Shown here: positions 7,698 through 13,096 of the stretch, in pieces
Layout of the letters: every line of letters begins with the position of its first letter
Position numbering within the stretch: position 1 is the stretch's first letter
IMG/VR virus record: IMGVR_UViG_3300027746_000113
Location: 1 to 20,883 of that record
DNA from: a virus
Direction: 5' to 3' (one strand)
DNA length: 20,883 nt
Notes under the pieces: generated by a model
Told to the model about the DNA's origin: nothing
The model's input: only the letters and a program-made list of their open reading frames with translations
Databases searched by the model: none
Position numbers and translations under genes: made by a program

Positions 7698-8617
7698 ACC
7701 GTGTCCAAAATGGTTTGCCACCTATGCACGTAAGTGTGATGGCCTTTGACGTGGGCGTGGCACAAGGTGCGTAGTGTTTCGCGGCCCTGATCGTGTTCCA
7801 GGTAGTAGTCGATCAAGTCTTTGAGGCCGTCGAAGTCGCCGAAGTCGAAGAACGGCATCGTGCCGTCGAACAGCTCGGCGATGCCTTTGATGCGCGGAAA
7901 GATTTGGAAACCACCGCGGCCTGGGGCTTCAAACAAACGATCCGAGGCATACCAGGGGTAGTCGAAACCCAGGCACAAGGTGTCTCCTACCGCCACCTTG
8001 GACCCGGCATACACCCGGTTAAGTTCGTCGCCACGCAGTGTTCCGGTATCGCCGTCACCACCGATGTGGGTGAACCGTGTGCCGTAGGTGTCGCGCAGCC
8101 AATCAATCAACTGTGGGCGCCACAACCATTCCGGGTGGTATCGCTTCGACCCGACGAAGATGACGTCGTTGGCGTGTGGGCTGGGCTCGGTGCTGATGTA
8201 GCACTCTTTGTCGTACACACCCGCCGGCAGATAATGCCCTTGGACGTTGGTGTGGTCGTTGAGCCAGTCGGCCATCTTTTTGTCGACGGTAAAGAAATGG
8301 TCGATGTCCCAATATGGGCTTGACGCCATGTCGCGTTGGCGTTCCAAGCCCATCCACAAATCCAGGTGATAGGTCACCGAGGGGATGTTGGCTTTGCGGA
8401 GGCGCCGTACCGTGTCTTCGATGCCCGGGGTGTTCCAGCCGTGGGTGTGAACCCACACGAACAGGTCAGAGGCCAGTGCTTCAGCGGTGACAATGTCGGC
8501 TGGGGTGGACGGTTCCTGCAACCGCACAACCTCGTGTCCCAACGTTTCCAGGGATGAGGCGTGATGGTTTTCGGAACTGTACGGAACTTGGAAGTTGCCG
8601 AGGAACGCGATTCGCAT
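7688..8617 (-). CDS. CgeB-like glycosyltransferase (GT-B fold)
   Basis: The 309-residue protein starts MRIAFLGNFQVPYSSENHHA, an acceptor-half Rossmann strand. It carries VTYHLDLWMGLERQRD (81-96) and a donor half with DVIFVGSKRYHPE (151-163). YASDRLFEAPGRGGFQI follows at 223-239, and KGIAELFDG plus a terminal helix with LIDYYLEHDQGRE complete the domain. This C-terminal layout is that of CgeB-like/Glyco_trans_1_2 proteins, which move sugars to protein or polysaccharide acceptors. It is the first enzyme of the cassette. The ATG at 8617 has no strong ribosome site and follows the stop of the small coiled-coil gene by 24 bases, the only clear gap in the cassette. The downstream methyltransferase gene starts inside its last codons. 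Confidence 0.78.
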   Translation of the reverse strand: MRIAFLGNFQVPYSSENHHASSLETLGHEVVRLQEPSTPADIVTAEALASDLFVWVHTHGWNTPGIEDTVRRLRKANIPSVTYHLDLWMGLERQRDMASSPYWDIDHFFTVDKKMADWLNDHTNVQGHYLPAGVYDKECYISTEPSPHANDVIFVGSKRYHPEWLWRPQLIDWLRDTYGTRFTHIGGDGDTGTLRGDELNRVYAGSKVAVGDTLCLGFDYPWYASDRLFEAPGRGGFQIFPRIKGIAELFDGTMPFFDFGDFDGLKDLIDYYLEHDQGRETLRTLCHAHVKGHHTYVHRWQTILDTVCP

Positions 8618-8641
8618 GGGGACGGGCTGCGAACGGTTTGG

Positions 8642-8929
8642 TTAGACGAAGGGTGGTGCGTCGTCGGCCACGACGTCGTCGAGGGCCTGGGCGGCGGCGG
8701 TCAGCGCTGTCAGGTCGACCTGCTCGGCCGGCACGCCCGCGGCGTCGAGCTGGGCCTGAACGTCGGCGATCTTCGCCACGACTTCGTCTTTGGCTTTTCC
8801 GAGCTGCACGACGATGGCGTCAACAGATTCTTGGGTGGACATGGCGAGCCTTTCGGTAGTGAGCGTGAGATATGCGATAACCAACAGGGTGAAACCGCAA
8901 ACAGCGAGGGTGGCGGCCTGCAAAATCAC
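8642..8929 (-). CDS. Small membrane-anchored coiled-coil protein with a possible second start
   Basis: The 95-residue product has a hydrophobic N-terminus (LQAATLAVCGFTLLVIAYLTL, about 3-23) that should span the membrane. An alternating charged and hydrophobic helix follows (LGKAKDEVVAKIADVQAQLDAAG), with an acidic end. The GTG at 8929 has a strong ribosome site (GGAAGGTGA) and overlaps the previous stop by four bases. An in-frame ATG at 8842 has its own AAAGG site at proper spacing and would make a 66-residue soluble form that lacks the membrane segment. The two forms could differ in location. The soluble part resembles small coiled-coil structural proteins of actinophages, but I cannot name a family. 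It leads straight into the glycosyltransferase cassette. Confidence 0.6.
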   Translation of the reverse strand: MILQAATLAVCGFTLLVIAYLTLTTERLAMSTQESVDAIVVQLGKAKDEVVAKIADVQAQLDAAGVPAEQVDLTALTAAAQALDDVVADDAPPFV

Positions 8930-9111
8930 GGCGTCACCTTCCTGATGGCATCCAATTCGCGGTCAACAGCCCGCGACCACAGGGCGTCGTTAGCTGTGCA
9001 GTAGCCCTCAAAGCGTTGACACCGGCAGGATTGGTGATGCCGATATTTGCGTGCATGGGCAAGCGCCAACGCCACACGATTTTCTGGAATGTTTAGGTCG
9101 ACACTGGTCAT
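8926..9111 (-). CDS. 61-residue Cys/His protein
   Basis: The ATG at 9111 gives a product beginning MTSVDLNIPENRVALALAHA and containing HHQSCRCQRFEGYC, a Cys/His cluster able to bind zinc. A helical tail ends in RELDAIRKV. The open frame continues upstream to 9246, but that extension runs through the GC-rich hairpin at 9132-9163 and the promoter-like site, so it is unlikely to be translated. Three of the cysteines lie within ten residues, which suggests a small metal-stabilised fold that may bind nucleic acid or protein. Its stop overlaps the start of the membrane coiled-coil gene by four bases (GTGA). No family is recognised. Confidence 0.5.
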   Translation of the reverse strand: MTSVDLNIPENRVALALAHARKYRHHQSCRCQRFEGYCTANDALWSRAVDRELDAIRKVTP

Positions 9112-9121
9112 GGATGCCCCG

Positions 9122-9163
9122 GAAAGACGAAACCCCGGCACCGAAGGGTGGTGGTACCGGGGT
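9122..9163 (-). terminator. GC-rich hairpin: terminator or 5' leader stem
   Basis: On the minus strand, ACCCCGGTACC (9163-9153) pairs with GGTGCCGGGGT (9142-9132), an 11-bp stem with one G-U pair and a 10-base loop. TTTCGTCTTT follows. The broken U-run makes it a moderate intrinsic terminator for the small-gene operon ending at 9227. Because a promoter-like -10 lies only a few bases upstream, it could instead form the extreme 5' end of the mRNA for the glycan cassette. Confidence 0.5.
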
Positions 9164-9226
9164 GTAGGCGCAGTTATAGCGCGTGACAAATGTAGCACAC
9201 GAATTACATGGCTGTCATTCTGCATG
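9164..9226 (-). promoter_or_regulatory. Promoter-like non-coding stretch before the glycan cassette
   Basis: The 115-base gap 9112-9226 is the only clear break between early and late-type genes. On the minus strand it holds TATAAC at 9178-9173, five of six matches to the sigma-A -10 element. It also holds TACATT further upstream, 18 bases after ATGACA. No -35 matches TATAAC well, which is common in mycobacteria. The region could also contain the packaging end (cos), since the physical ends of related genomes lie between early genes and the terminase module. No overhang can be recognised by eye. Confidence 0.3.
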
Positions 9227-9430
9227 TTATTGGGCGTGTCTGACACGTTTTTCGGGGACGCAAATCGTTGACCGCGGATCGAGTTGCGGGCCTTGTCGGC
9301 CCCAGTCGGCTTCCGGGTCGATGTGGACGACGGCCAAAACCCAGCCGTGCGACTCGTGGATCACTTCCCCTGGAACGTCGACCCCTTTGAAGTCGATAAT
9401 TACGTCGTCTCCGGGTTCGTATTGGGTCAC
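9227..9430 (-). CDS. 67-residue hypothetical protein (small beta-barrel-like)
   Basis: The product begins MTQYEPGDDVIIDFKGVDVPGEV and continues HESHGWVLAVVHIDPEAD. This alternating strand pattern resembles a small SH3- or KOW-like barrel that reads a surface rather than an enzyme. The GTG at 9430 overlaps the upstream stop by four bases, so it belongs to the small-gene operon. It is the last gene before the hairpin at 9132-9163. A 13-base perfect palindrome (CGTGTCTGACACG, 9235-9247) lies within its last codons and may be an operator for the following promoter region. Function unknown. Confidence 0.65.
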   Translation of the reverse strand: MTQYEPGDDVIIDFKGVDVPGEVIHESHGWVLAVVHIDPEADWGRQGPQLDPRSTICVPEKRVRHAQ

Positions 9431-10029
9431 TCAAGTACCCCTTCGGGTAAAGCAAAGCCAAGGAGTCGGCACAGGAACATGTAGCGGTCGGGAGCCCAGT
9501 GGGCTTGGCAGGCTTGGCAGGTACAGCCGGTTTCGGTGACGACTTTCAGTGCTGGTTGGCGGACGGTGTCGCCGGCCGAATCTTTGCGATAGACGAAGCC
9601 GCGTCCGCAGCTCGGGCAGGCCGCGCTGATGTGTTTCACCGATTCGGGGTCTAGCAGGTGCAGGATGGTTTCGCACCACCCGTCGACGGTGGTGGCGATG
9701 GTGGTGACTTTGTCGGTGTCCTGCGGGCGCCACGACGTCGCGGACAGTGCGCCCAGGCGGGCCGGGACGCCGCGTTCCTTGGGCCACCACCCGCGGGTTT
9801 CGGTATCCATGTCGCCCAAAAGCTGCACCGCATCAATCCACAACGGCGGCAAGCTCTTGGCCGGGGTTCGGGTGTCGCCCTGCGTGCCGGCTAGGTCGTC
9901 TTGAAGCTGCCGGTACAGGGACAGGCCGTAGCGGGTTTTGTCGTGATACACGGCGACACGAGGTTTGGTGAGCCGGTCGACAGCCCGCGTGAGTTTGGTG
10001 CGGGCGGCCTGAATGTTGCCGTCACTCAT
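9427..10029 (-). CDS. Phage protein with C-terminal zinc ribbon
   Basis: This is a 200-residue protein from ATG 10029, which has an AAGGGGA ribosome site seven bases upstream and overlaps the previous gene by eight bases. An extra 13 codons upstream in the open frame lack support. The N-terminal half is helical and basic (AARTKLTRAVDRLTKPRVAVYHDK). The middle has LPPLWIDAVQLLGDMD and TIATTVDGWCETILHLLDP. The last quarter is a zinc ribbon with CPSCG and CTCQAC, followed by HWAPDRYMFLCRLLGF. Proteins of this layout are common in actinophage early regions, but their function is not known to me. The ribbon suggests DNA or RNA contact. Confidence 0.75.
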   Translation of the reverse strand: MSDGNIQAARTKLTRAVDRLTKPRVAVYHDKTRYGLSLYRQLQDDLAGTQGDTRTPAKSLPPLWIDAVQLLGDMDTETRGWWPKERGVPARLGALSATSWRPQDTDKVTTIATTVDGWCETILHLLDPESVKHISAACPSCGRGFVYRKDSAGDTVRQPALKVVTETGCTCQACQAHWAPDRYMFLCRLLGFALPEGVLE

Positions 10030-10192
10030 CGCGCATCCCCTTGTAGATATGCCATTTCGCTGCCTCAAGCAGGCCCAAGACTTCGACGGCGTTAAAACTT
10101 GTCGGGAACTGCACTTTTACTGCCATCCGGCCGTCTTCGTCAATGACTCGGGACAGCCGAACCTCAAGAGTCACTAGCGGTTCATGCGTCAT
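10022..10192 (-). CDS. 56-residue hypothetical protein
   Basis: It is translated from ATG 10192, eleven bases inside the upstream gene. It reads MTHEPLVTLEVRLSRVIDED and then GRMAVKVQFPTSFNAVEVLGLLEAAK. A beta hairpin followed by a helix is likely; no cysteines or membrane segment are present. The longer open frame to 10351 is Pro/Cys-rich shadow of the neighbour and is not used. The stop overlaps the zinc-ribbon gene by eight bases. I do not recognise a family. Single-domain proteins of this size and pattern often occur in phage early operons. Confidence 0.6.
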   Translation of the reverse strand: MTHEPLVTLEVRLSRVIDEDGRMAVKVQFPTSFNAVEVLGLLEAAKWHIYKGMRDE

Positions 10193-10397
10193 CCCACACC
10201 CATTCGTATGGGCCGAACACGATGTCTCGCCATGCCTTCCAGCGGGTGAGCCCGCCGAGGGCGCACACTTCGGTGCAGATGGCTTGCTGGGTGGCATACG
10301 TGTGGGCCTGGGGCAATGTGGGGTATCTGTCGGCCCATGCATCGCCGTCATACACCCGCCATTCCCCGTGACGGAACTTCACTGACCAGCGGTTCAC
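10182..10397 (-). CDS. 71-residue hypothetical protein rich in aromatic residues
   Basis: It begins MNRWSVKFRHGEWRVYDGDA and continues with YPTLPQAHTYATQQAICTEV, ending GPYEWVWDD. Six tryptophans in 71 residues is striking. The start resembles small phage proteins with a short three-stranded sheet followed by a helix. GTG 10397 overlaps the upstream stop by four bases. The protein lies in the run of small genes controlled together with WhiB. No function can be assigned from motifs. Confidence 0.6.
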   Translation of the reverse strand: MNRWSVKFRHGEWRVYDGDAWADRYPTLPQAHTYATQQAICTEVCALGGLTRWKAWRDIVFGPYEWVWDDA

Positions 10398-10567
10398 TGG
10401 TCAGTGTCCTCAACATCGGCTTCAAGTTCTTTTAAAGCCGCGGCGGCGTTGTCAATGTGGTCTTTAGCGGACGCTAAAGCCGCAAACATGTCGGAGATAA
10501 TCGCTCCGAACGTTTGACCATCTGGAGCAGCATCCAACCGTTCCGCGAACGTCTTGGGTTCGGTCAT
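10394..10567 (-). CDS. 57-residue helical protein
   Basis: This gene fits exactly between its neighbours: its ATG at 10567 overlaps the stop of the membrane peptide (ATGA) and its TGA overlaps the next GTG (GTGA). The product starts MTEPKTFAERLDAAPDGQTF and carries a long amphipathic helix (ALASAKDHIDNAAAALKELE) with an acidic end (DVEDTDQ). That composition suggests a dimeric coiled coil. No family is recognised. Its existence rests on the coupled overlaps and good coding character. Confidence 0.6.
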   Translation of the reverse strand: MTEPKTFAERLDAAPDGQTFGAIISDMFAALASAKDHIDNAAAALKELEADVEDTDQ

Positions 10568-10635
10568 GGCCACAACCCGTGAACGACCATGCCGGCTGCG
10601 ACAGCCAGGACCAAGGACACCATGAAGACGGTCAT
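10564..10635 (-). CDS. 23-residue single-span membrane peptide
   Basis: The reading starts at ATG 10635 directly after a strong ribosome site (AGGAG, nine bases upstream). It gives MTVFMVSLVLAVAAGMVVHG plus LWP, essentially one transmembrane helix and nothing else. The ATG overlaps the upstream stop (ATGA) and the stop overlaps the next ATG. The longer open frame to 10758 is an Arg/Gln-rich shadow of the upstream gene. A strong ribosome site for so short a product argues that it is made. It could regulate a membrane protein or act as a small pinhole or stress peptide; nothing here settles that. Confidence 0.5.
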   Translation of the reverse strand: MTVFMVSLVLAVAAGMVVHGLWP

Positions 10636-10808
10636 TTTTCTTTTCTCCTGTCGATCAGTCGGGCGAAGTGCACGACCCTGCCCGGGAGCGGTTCGGTCGT
10701 TTTGATCGGATTGCTGCACAAATGTTTGATGCGGGCGTTGCACACATCGCACGTCCAACCCAACGCCACCTGCACGCGGCTGTCATCAACGTCCGATATC
10801 CAAGCCAT
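10632..10808 (-). CDS. 58-residue putative zinc-binding protein
   Basis: It is read from ATG 10808, immediately after the WhiB stop (three bases between TGA and ATG). The product has MAWISDVDDSRVQVALGW, then TCDVCNARIKHLC, a CxxCx7C cluster suited to zinc, and a basic tail (RVVHFARLIDRRKEK). An 18-residue longer reading would overlap WhiB. Its proximity suggests co-expression with the WhiB protein. No family is recognised. Confidence 0.55.
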   Translation of the reverse strand: MAWISDVDDSRVQVALGWTCDVCNARIKHLCSNPIKTTEPLPGRVVHFARLIDRRKEK

Positions 10809-10810
10809 CG

Positions 10811-11044
10811 TCACGACGCCCGCCGAAGGTTGCGTCGTTCCCGATCCGACTTTCCGCCCCACACCCCAAACGGGATTTTTCCGTTCACGGCATAAGCCAG
10901 GCAGTCCGGTTGGACGTCGCAGCGCCGGCAGATGAGTTTGGCTTCACGGTTGGATTCGCCGATGTCGGGGAAGAACAGGTCGGTGTCGACCTGGGCGCAC
11001 AGGGCTTGTTTCATCCACTGGGGTGGGGTGAAATGTGGGATCAC
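10811..11044 (-). CDS. WhiB-family iron-sulfur transcriptional regulator
   Basis: The 77-residue protein has the four conserved cysteines of the Wbl family (C16, C39, C42, C48, with CRRCDVQPDC) that hold a 4Fe-4S cluster. The GVWGG turn (60-64) and a basic C-terminal tail (KSDRERRNLRR) follow. Wbl proteins bind the sigma-A region 4 and adjust promoter choice. Phage-borne WhiB proteins, such as the one of TM4, are known to interfere with host WhiB2 and cell division. This copy is complete and should be redox-sensitive. GTG 11044 overlaps the upstream stop by four bases. Its operon begins at 11295, just downstream of the repeat-rich control region. Confidence 0.93.
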   Translation of the reverse strand: MIPHFTPPQWMKQALCAQVDTDLFFPDIGESNREAKLICRRCDVQPDCLAYAVNGKIPFGVWGGKSDRERRNLRRAS

Positions 11045-11295
11045 GCATGGTCTTTCTTCAGGGCGGCTTTGATGGCGGGTCGGTGTCGTCGGGCGATGGC
11101 CCCGTAGTCGACGTGGTCGCAGCGGCCGAGCTGGTTGAGTCGCAGGCCGGTTTCGTCGCAGAATTCGCAGTGCGCGACCATGTATTCGTCGGGTGGGCCT
11201 TCGGGTTCTTCGTCGTCGGCGGGGATGTCGGGGGGTAGTTCTTCCGGAATTTCTTCGGGAATGTCTTCGATTTCTTCGCCGAAACGGTCACGCAT
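11041..11295 (-). CDS. Acidic protein with a small Cys/His cluster
   Basis: This 84-residue protein has an extremely acidic, proline-rich N-terminal half (GEEIEDIPEEIPEELPPDIP) and a C-terminal half with HCEFCDETGL and RCDHVDYG, a CxxC...CxH zinc-type pattern, ending in AIKAALKKDHA. ATG 11295 has a run of G six bases upstream as ribosome site. It is the first gene of the WhiB operon. The acidic tract could mimic DNA and sequester a DNA-binding partner (inference), in which case phage anti-restriction or antirepressor roles would be worth testing. No family is recognised. Confidence 0.65.
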   Translation of the reverse strand: MRDRFGEEIEDIPEEIPEELPPDIPADDEEPEGPPDEYMVAHCEFCDETGLRLNQLGRCDHVDYGAIARRHRPAIKAALKKDHA

Positions 11296-11331
11296 TGCAG
11301 CCCCCCCTGCGCGCGATACGAAACGTTAGAT

Positions 11332-11352
11332 AACTACTAAAGGTGAGTAGTT
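11332..11352. promoter_or_regulatory. Inverted repeat, operator-like, upstream of WhiB operon
   Basis: AACTACT (11332-11338) and AGTAGTT (11346-11352) form a perfect 7-bp inverted repeat with a 7-base spacer. It lies 37 bases upstream of the first gene of the WhiB operon, in AT-richer DNA than its surroundings. Its symmetry and size suit a dimeric repressor or activator. A hairpin in the leader is the alternative. Confidence 0.4.
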
Positions 11353-11363
11353 CTTCGTTAGTC

Positions 11364-11382
11364 CGTACGTACGTACGTACGT
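11364..11382. repeat. CGTA tandem repeat (self-complementary)
   Basis: CGTACGTACGTACGTACGT is four and three-quarter copies of a 4-base unit that is its own reverse complement. It lies in the non-coding gap 11296-11441 between two operons. Such tracts are prone to slippage, can form cruciforms, and change the distance between flanking control sites. Confidence 0.85.
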
Positions 11383-11406
11383 GCTCACTGCTATCGCATT
11401 GGTTGG

Positions 11407-11429
11407 AAGCAATGCTTGTAAGCAATGCT
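11407..11429. repeat. Direct repeats AAGCAATGCT, 13-base period
   Basis: AAGCAATGCT occurs at 11407-11416 and 11420-11429, followed by a partial third unit AAGCAT at 11432-11437. The spacing is about one helical turn plus two bases. The repeats lie just after the stop of the replication-type gene (minus-strand sense) and before the WhiB operon, and may be binding sites of a phage regulator or replication initiator (iteron-like). Confidence 0.5.
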
Positions 11430-11441
11430 CCAAGCATCGGT

Positions 11442-11804
11442 TTAGATCCCACGAAGTTGTCCTTTCTTCCCGGCCCACCTGGCCGCCGCACCCTTCTGGG
11501 CGCGCTCACGGCGCTTCATGCTTTCCTCACTTGATGGCTGAAACTCGTGCCAGCCGTTGATGTCCCAACCACCCGGAGAAGGAACCCAGAACCCGACCTC
11601 AACCAGTTTTTTGGCATCGGCTATCGTGGCGTGGATGAACGGCAGGCAGTTTGAGGGAAGGTAGCCATCGGTTTGGTGTGAGCCCGAGTAGGCGAGGCTG
11701 CACAGGTAGACAAAAGCGGCCTTGTGGTGCTTCGTGGCGGCCAGCTCCAACACCTTCGGATTAGACGGGAACTGGGTGTCCAAACGGACCCAAGGAAGAC
11801 CCAT
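11442..11804 (-). CDS. Replication-type winged-helix protein
   Basis: The 120-residue protein begins MGLPWVRLDTQFPSNPKVLE and goes on with HHKAAFVYLCSLAYSG, then IHATIADAKKLVEVGFWVP. This pattern matches the N-terminal winged helix of phage replisome organisers and DnaD-like proteins, which bind the origin and help load helicase. The basic tail (SMKRRERAQKGAAARWAGKK) resembles their linker. The protein is shorter than full replisome organisers, so it may only bind DNA. The ATG at 11804 overlaps the HNH stop (TGATG). Iteron-like repeats lie just past its 3' end, which supports a replication role, but that link is inference. Confidence 0.65.
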   Translation of the reverse strand: MGLPWVRLDTQFPSNPKVLELAATKHHKAAFVYLCSLAYSGSHQTDGYLPSNCLPFIHATIADAKKLVEVGFWVPSPGGWDINGWHEFQPSSEESMKRRERAQKGAAARWAGKKGQLRGI

Positions 11805-12163
11805 CAGGCACCTCCCCCAACCACGGAAACCCAGTTATCAACCGGTGTTACGTACCCGAAGTCGTCCAAAAGAACCCACTTTTTGTGTCTGCGGAGCGGT
11901 ATTTCAGCCGGTTTTTTGCCCTGGCGGACCACGAATCCGAAGTCGATTGCCGCTTCTCGATAGCTCTCAACGTCCCTGTGGCAGTAGATGCACAGCAGGA
12001 CACAGTTCGCGGCACCGTTGGTATCAGACGCCCTAGAGCCTCCCGATCCCCTCGGCCGGCGGTGGTGATACTCAACCCTGGTGCGGATCACTCCGCAGCG
12101 TTCACAACGGCCACCAGACCGCAGGAACACCAGTTCTTTCGTGCGCTTCGAGAAGCCGGTCAC
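11804..12163 (-). CDS. HNH endonuclease-like protein
   Basis: The 119-residue protein has C20xxC23 (CERC), an EYHHRRPRG motif at 31-39 with the HH pair typical of HNH nucleases, and Asn53. CIYCHRDV at 58-65 closes the zinc site. Unlike the packaging HNH at 3485-3745, this one sits in the early operon between a recombination gene and a replication-type gene. It could be a homing enzyme or a nuclease that processes recombination or host DNA. Its C-terminal part (QGKKPAEIPLRRHKKWVLLD) may bind DNA. GTG 12163 overlaps the previous stop by four bases. It is complete and in frame with its operon. Confidence 0.8.
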   Translation of the reverse strand: MTGFSKRTKELVFLRSGGRCERCGVIRTRVEYHHRRPRGSGGSRASDTNGAANCVLLCIYCHRDVESYREAAIDFGFVVRQGKKPAEIPLRRHKKWVLLDDFGYVTPVDNWVSVVGGGA

Positions 12164-12513
12164 CGAACCTTCTCAAGTTCGATTTCCGATTTGACCAGAG
12201 AGCCGACCGATCGGCCGACGTCGACTGATCCTTCGACGGCCCGGATCTGTGCCCGCTTATCCCGCACCGAGCATTCCGCCGCCTCGGCTGCTAATCGCTG
12301 CACATGGGTTTGTTCAGTGGCGATGTATTTGCGGATGTCCATTGAACCTTCCGCGGTGAGGAAAGCTCGGGCGTAGGCCATGACGTAGGTTTCGCGCTTT
12401 TCGACGGCGTCACGGTCAAGGTCGCCCAAGGCGCGGGTCAGGGAATCCATTTCCCGTGACAGTTGCGCCAACCTGGCCGCCACACCCGACAGGGTCACTT
12501 CGTATTCAGGCAT
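12160..12513 (-). CDS. Helical hypothetical protein partnered with the annealing protein
   Basis: The 117-residue protein is almost entirely helical with heptad-like spacing (VAARLAQLSREMDSLTRALG, then LDRDAVEKRETYVMAYARAF) and a mixed-charge C-terminus (VKSEIELEKVR). It starts at ATG 12513, eight bases inside the end of the Rad52-like gene, so both are made together. Genes next to phage annealing proteins often encode exonucleases or accessory proteins. No nuclease motif is visible here, so an accessory or scaffold role is more plausible. Family not recognised. Confidence 0.68.
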   Translation of the reverse strand: MPEYEVTLSGVAARLAQLSREMDSLTRALGDLDRDAVEKRETYVMAYARAFLTAEGSMDIRKYIATEQTHVQRLAAEAAECSVRDKRAQIRAVEGSVDVGRSVGSLVKSEIELEKVR

Positions 12514-13096
12514 CGGGTTTCACCACCCGAAGTTTCTGGTCGGTGATGGTTTCGGTAAATGCGTCGATGGTTGCGGCGTCGGCCTCGTAGATGGATAGGC
12601 CGGTTGCGTCTGCAAACTTTTTGCCGATGGTGGCCGGGTTGACTTTATTGGCTTTGCACGCCAGCAGCAGGGCGGTGCGGGCATCATCGGCCGGTGTTTG
12701 TGGGCGTTTTGGCGCCGGGGCATCCGGGTCGCCTTTGCACCACAGGTCTAACGCCAACCCGAACCGCATTCCCGCATTGCGTAGGGCATCACCGATGGCG
12801 ATCTTGGTGGCGTCCGGGCCACGCTTGCCGCCGGCATCCCCGTAGCCAAGCCGGGACACCCCGCACACCGTCAACCGAATCCACAAGCCGCCGAACTCGT
12901 CAAGGAGGGGCAGACCGTTGGCGTCTAGCGCGACGGGTTCCCAATTCCACAGCGGGTCTACATCCAACAATCGTTGCGTGATGAATCCGTGGCCCACAAA
13001 GTCAAGCTGAATGCCGCCCTTAGGCAGTTTTCCGATCTGGTTTGCGGGAAACGGTTCGCGGAGTTTCGCTAACGCTTTCACATCAGGTTCACTCAT
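12506..13096 (-). CDS. Single-strand annealing protein, Rad52/Sak-like
   Basis: The 196-residue protein starts at ATG 13096 (AAGG nine bases upstream). An upstream Ser/Thr/Arg-rich extension in the open frame belongs to the overlapping gene's shadow. It shows LREPFPANQIGKLPKGG (12-28), VGHGFITQRLLDVDPLWNW (34-52), and LGYGDAGGKRGPDATKIA followed by IGDALRNAGMRFGLALDLW. That last helix (GDAL..A...FG) is the hallmark of Rad52-type phage recombinases, which form rings that anneal complementary DNA strands. The C-terminal tail (ANKVNPATIGKKFAD, TITDQKLRVV) probably contacts a single-strand-binding protein. It likely supports repair and concatemer formation of phage DNA. Confidence 0.8.
   Translation of the reverse strand: MSEPDVKALAKLREPFPANQIGKLPKGGIQLDFVGHGFITQRLLDVDPLWNWEPVALDANGLPLLDEFGGLWIRLTVCGVSRLGYGDAGGKRGPDATKIAIGDALRNAGMRFGLALDLWCKGDPDAPAPKRPQTPADDARTALLLACKANKVNPATIGKKFADATGLSIYEADAATIDAFTETITDQKLRVVKPDA

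Noticed and set aside
9112-9246. N-terminal extension of the 61-residue Cys/His protein
   Set aside because: It would translate through a GC-rich hairpin and a promoter-like site, and has no ribosome site of its own at 9246.
9235-9247. CGTGTCTGACACG followed by TTTTT as a plus-strand terminator
   Set aside because: The loop would be one base and no plus-strand gene ends here; it is better viewed as a palindromic site inside the end of the 9227-9430 gene.
11364-11382. CRISPR array or other spaced repeats
   Set aside because: The repeats in the window are short, contiguous or operator-like, with no spacers of constant size; no array is present anywhere.
11288-11509. A 73-codon minus-strand frame crossing the CGTA repeat (reads VRTYVRTN)
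   Set aside because: It overlaps the end of a good gene and the start of another, and its repetitive part only mirrors the tandem repeat.
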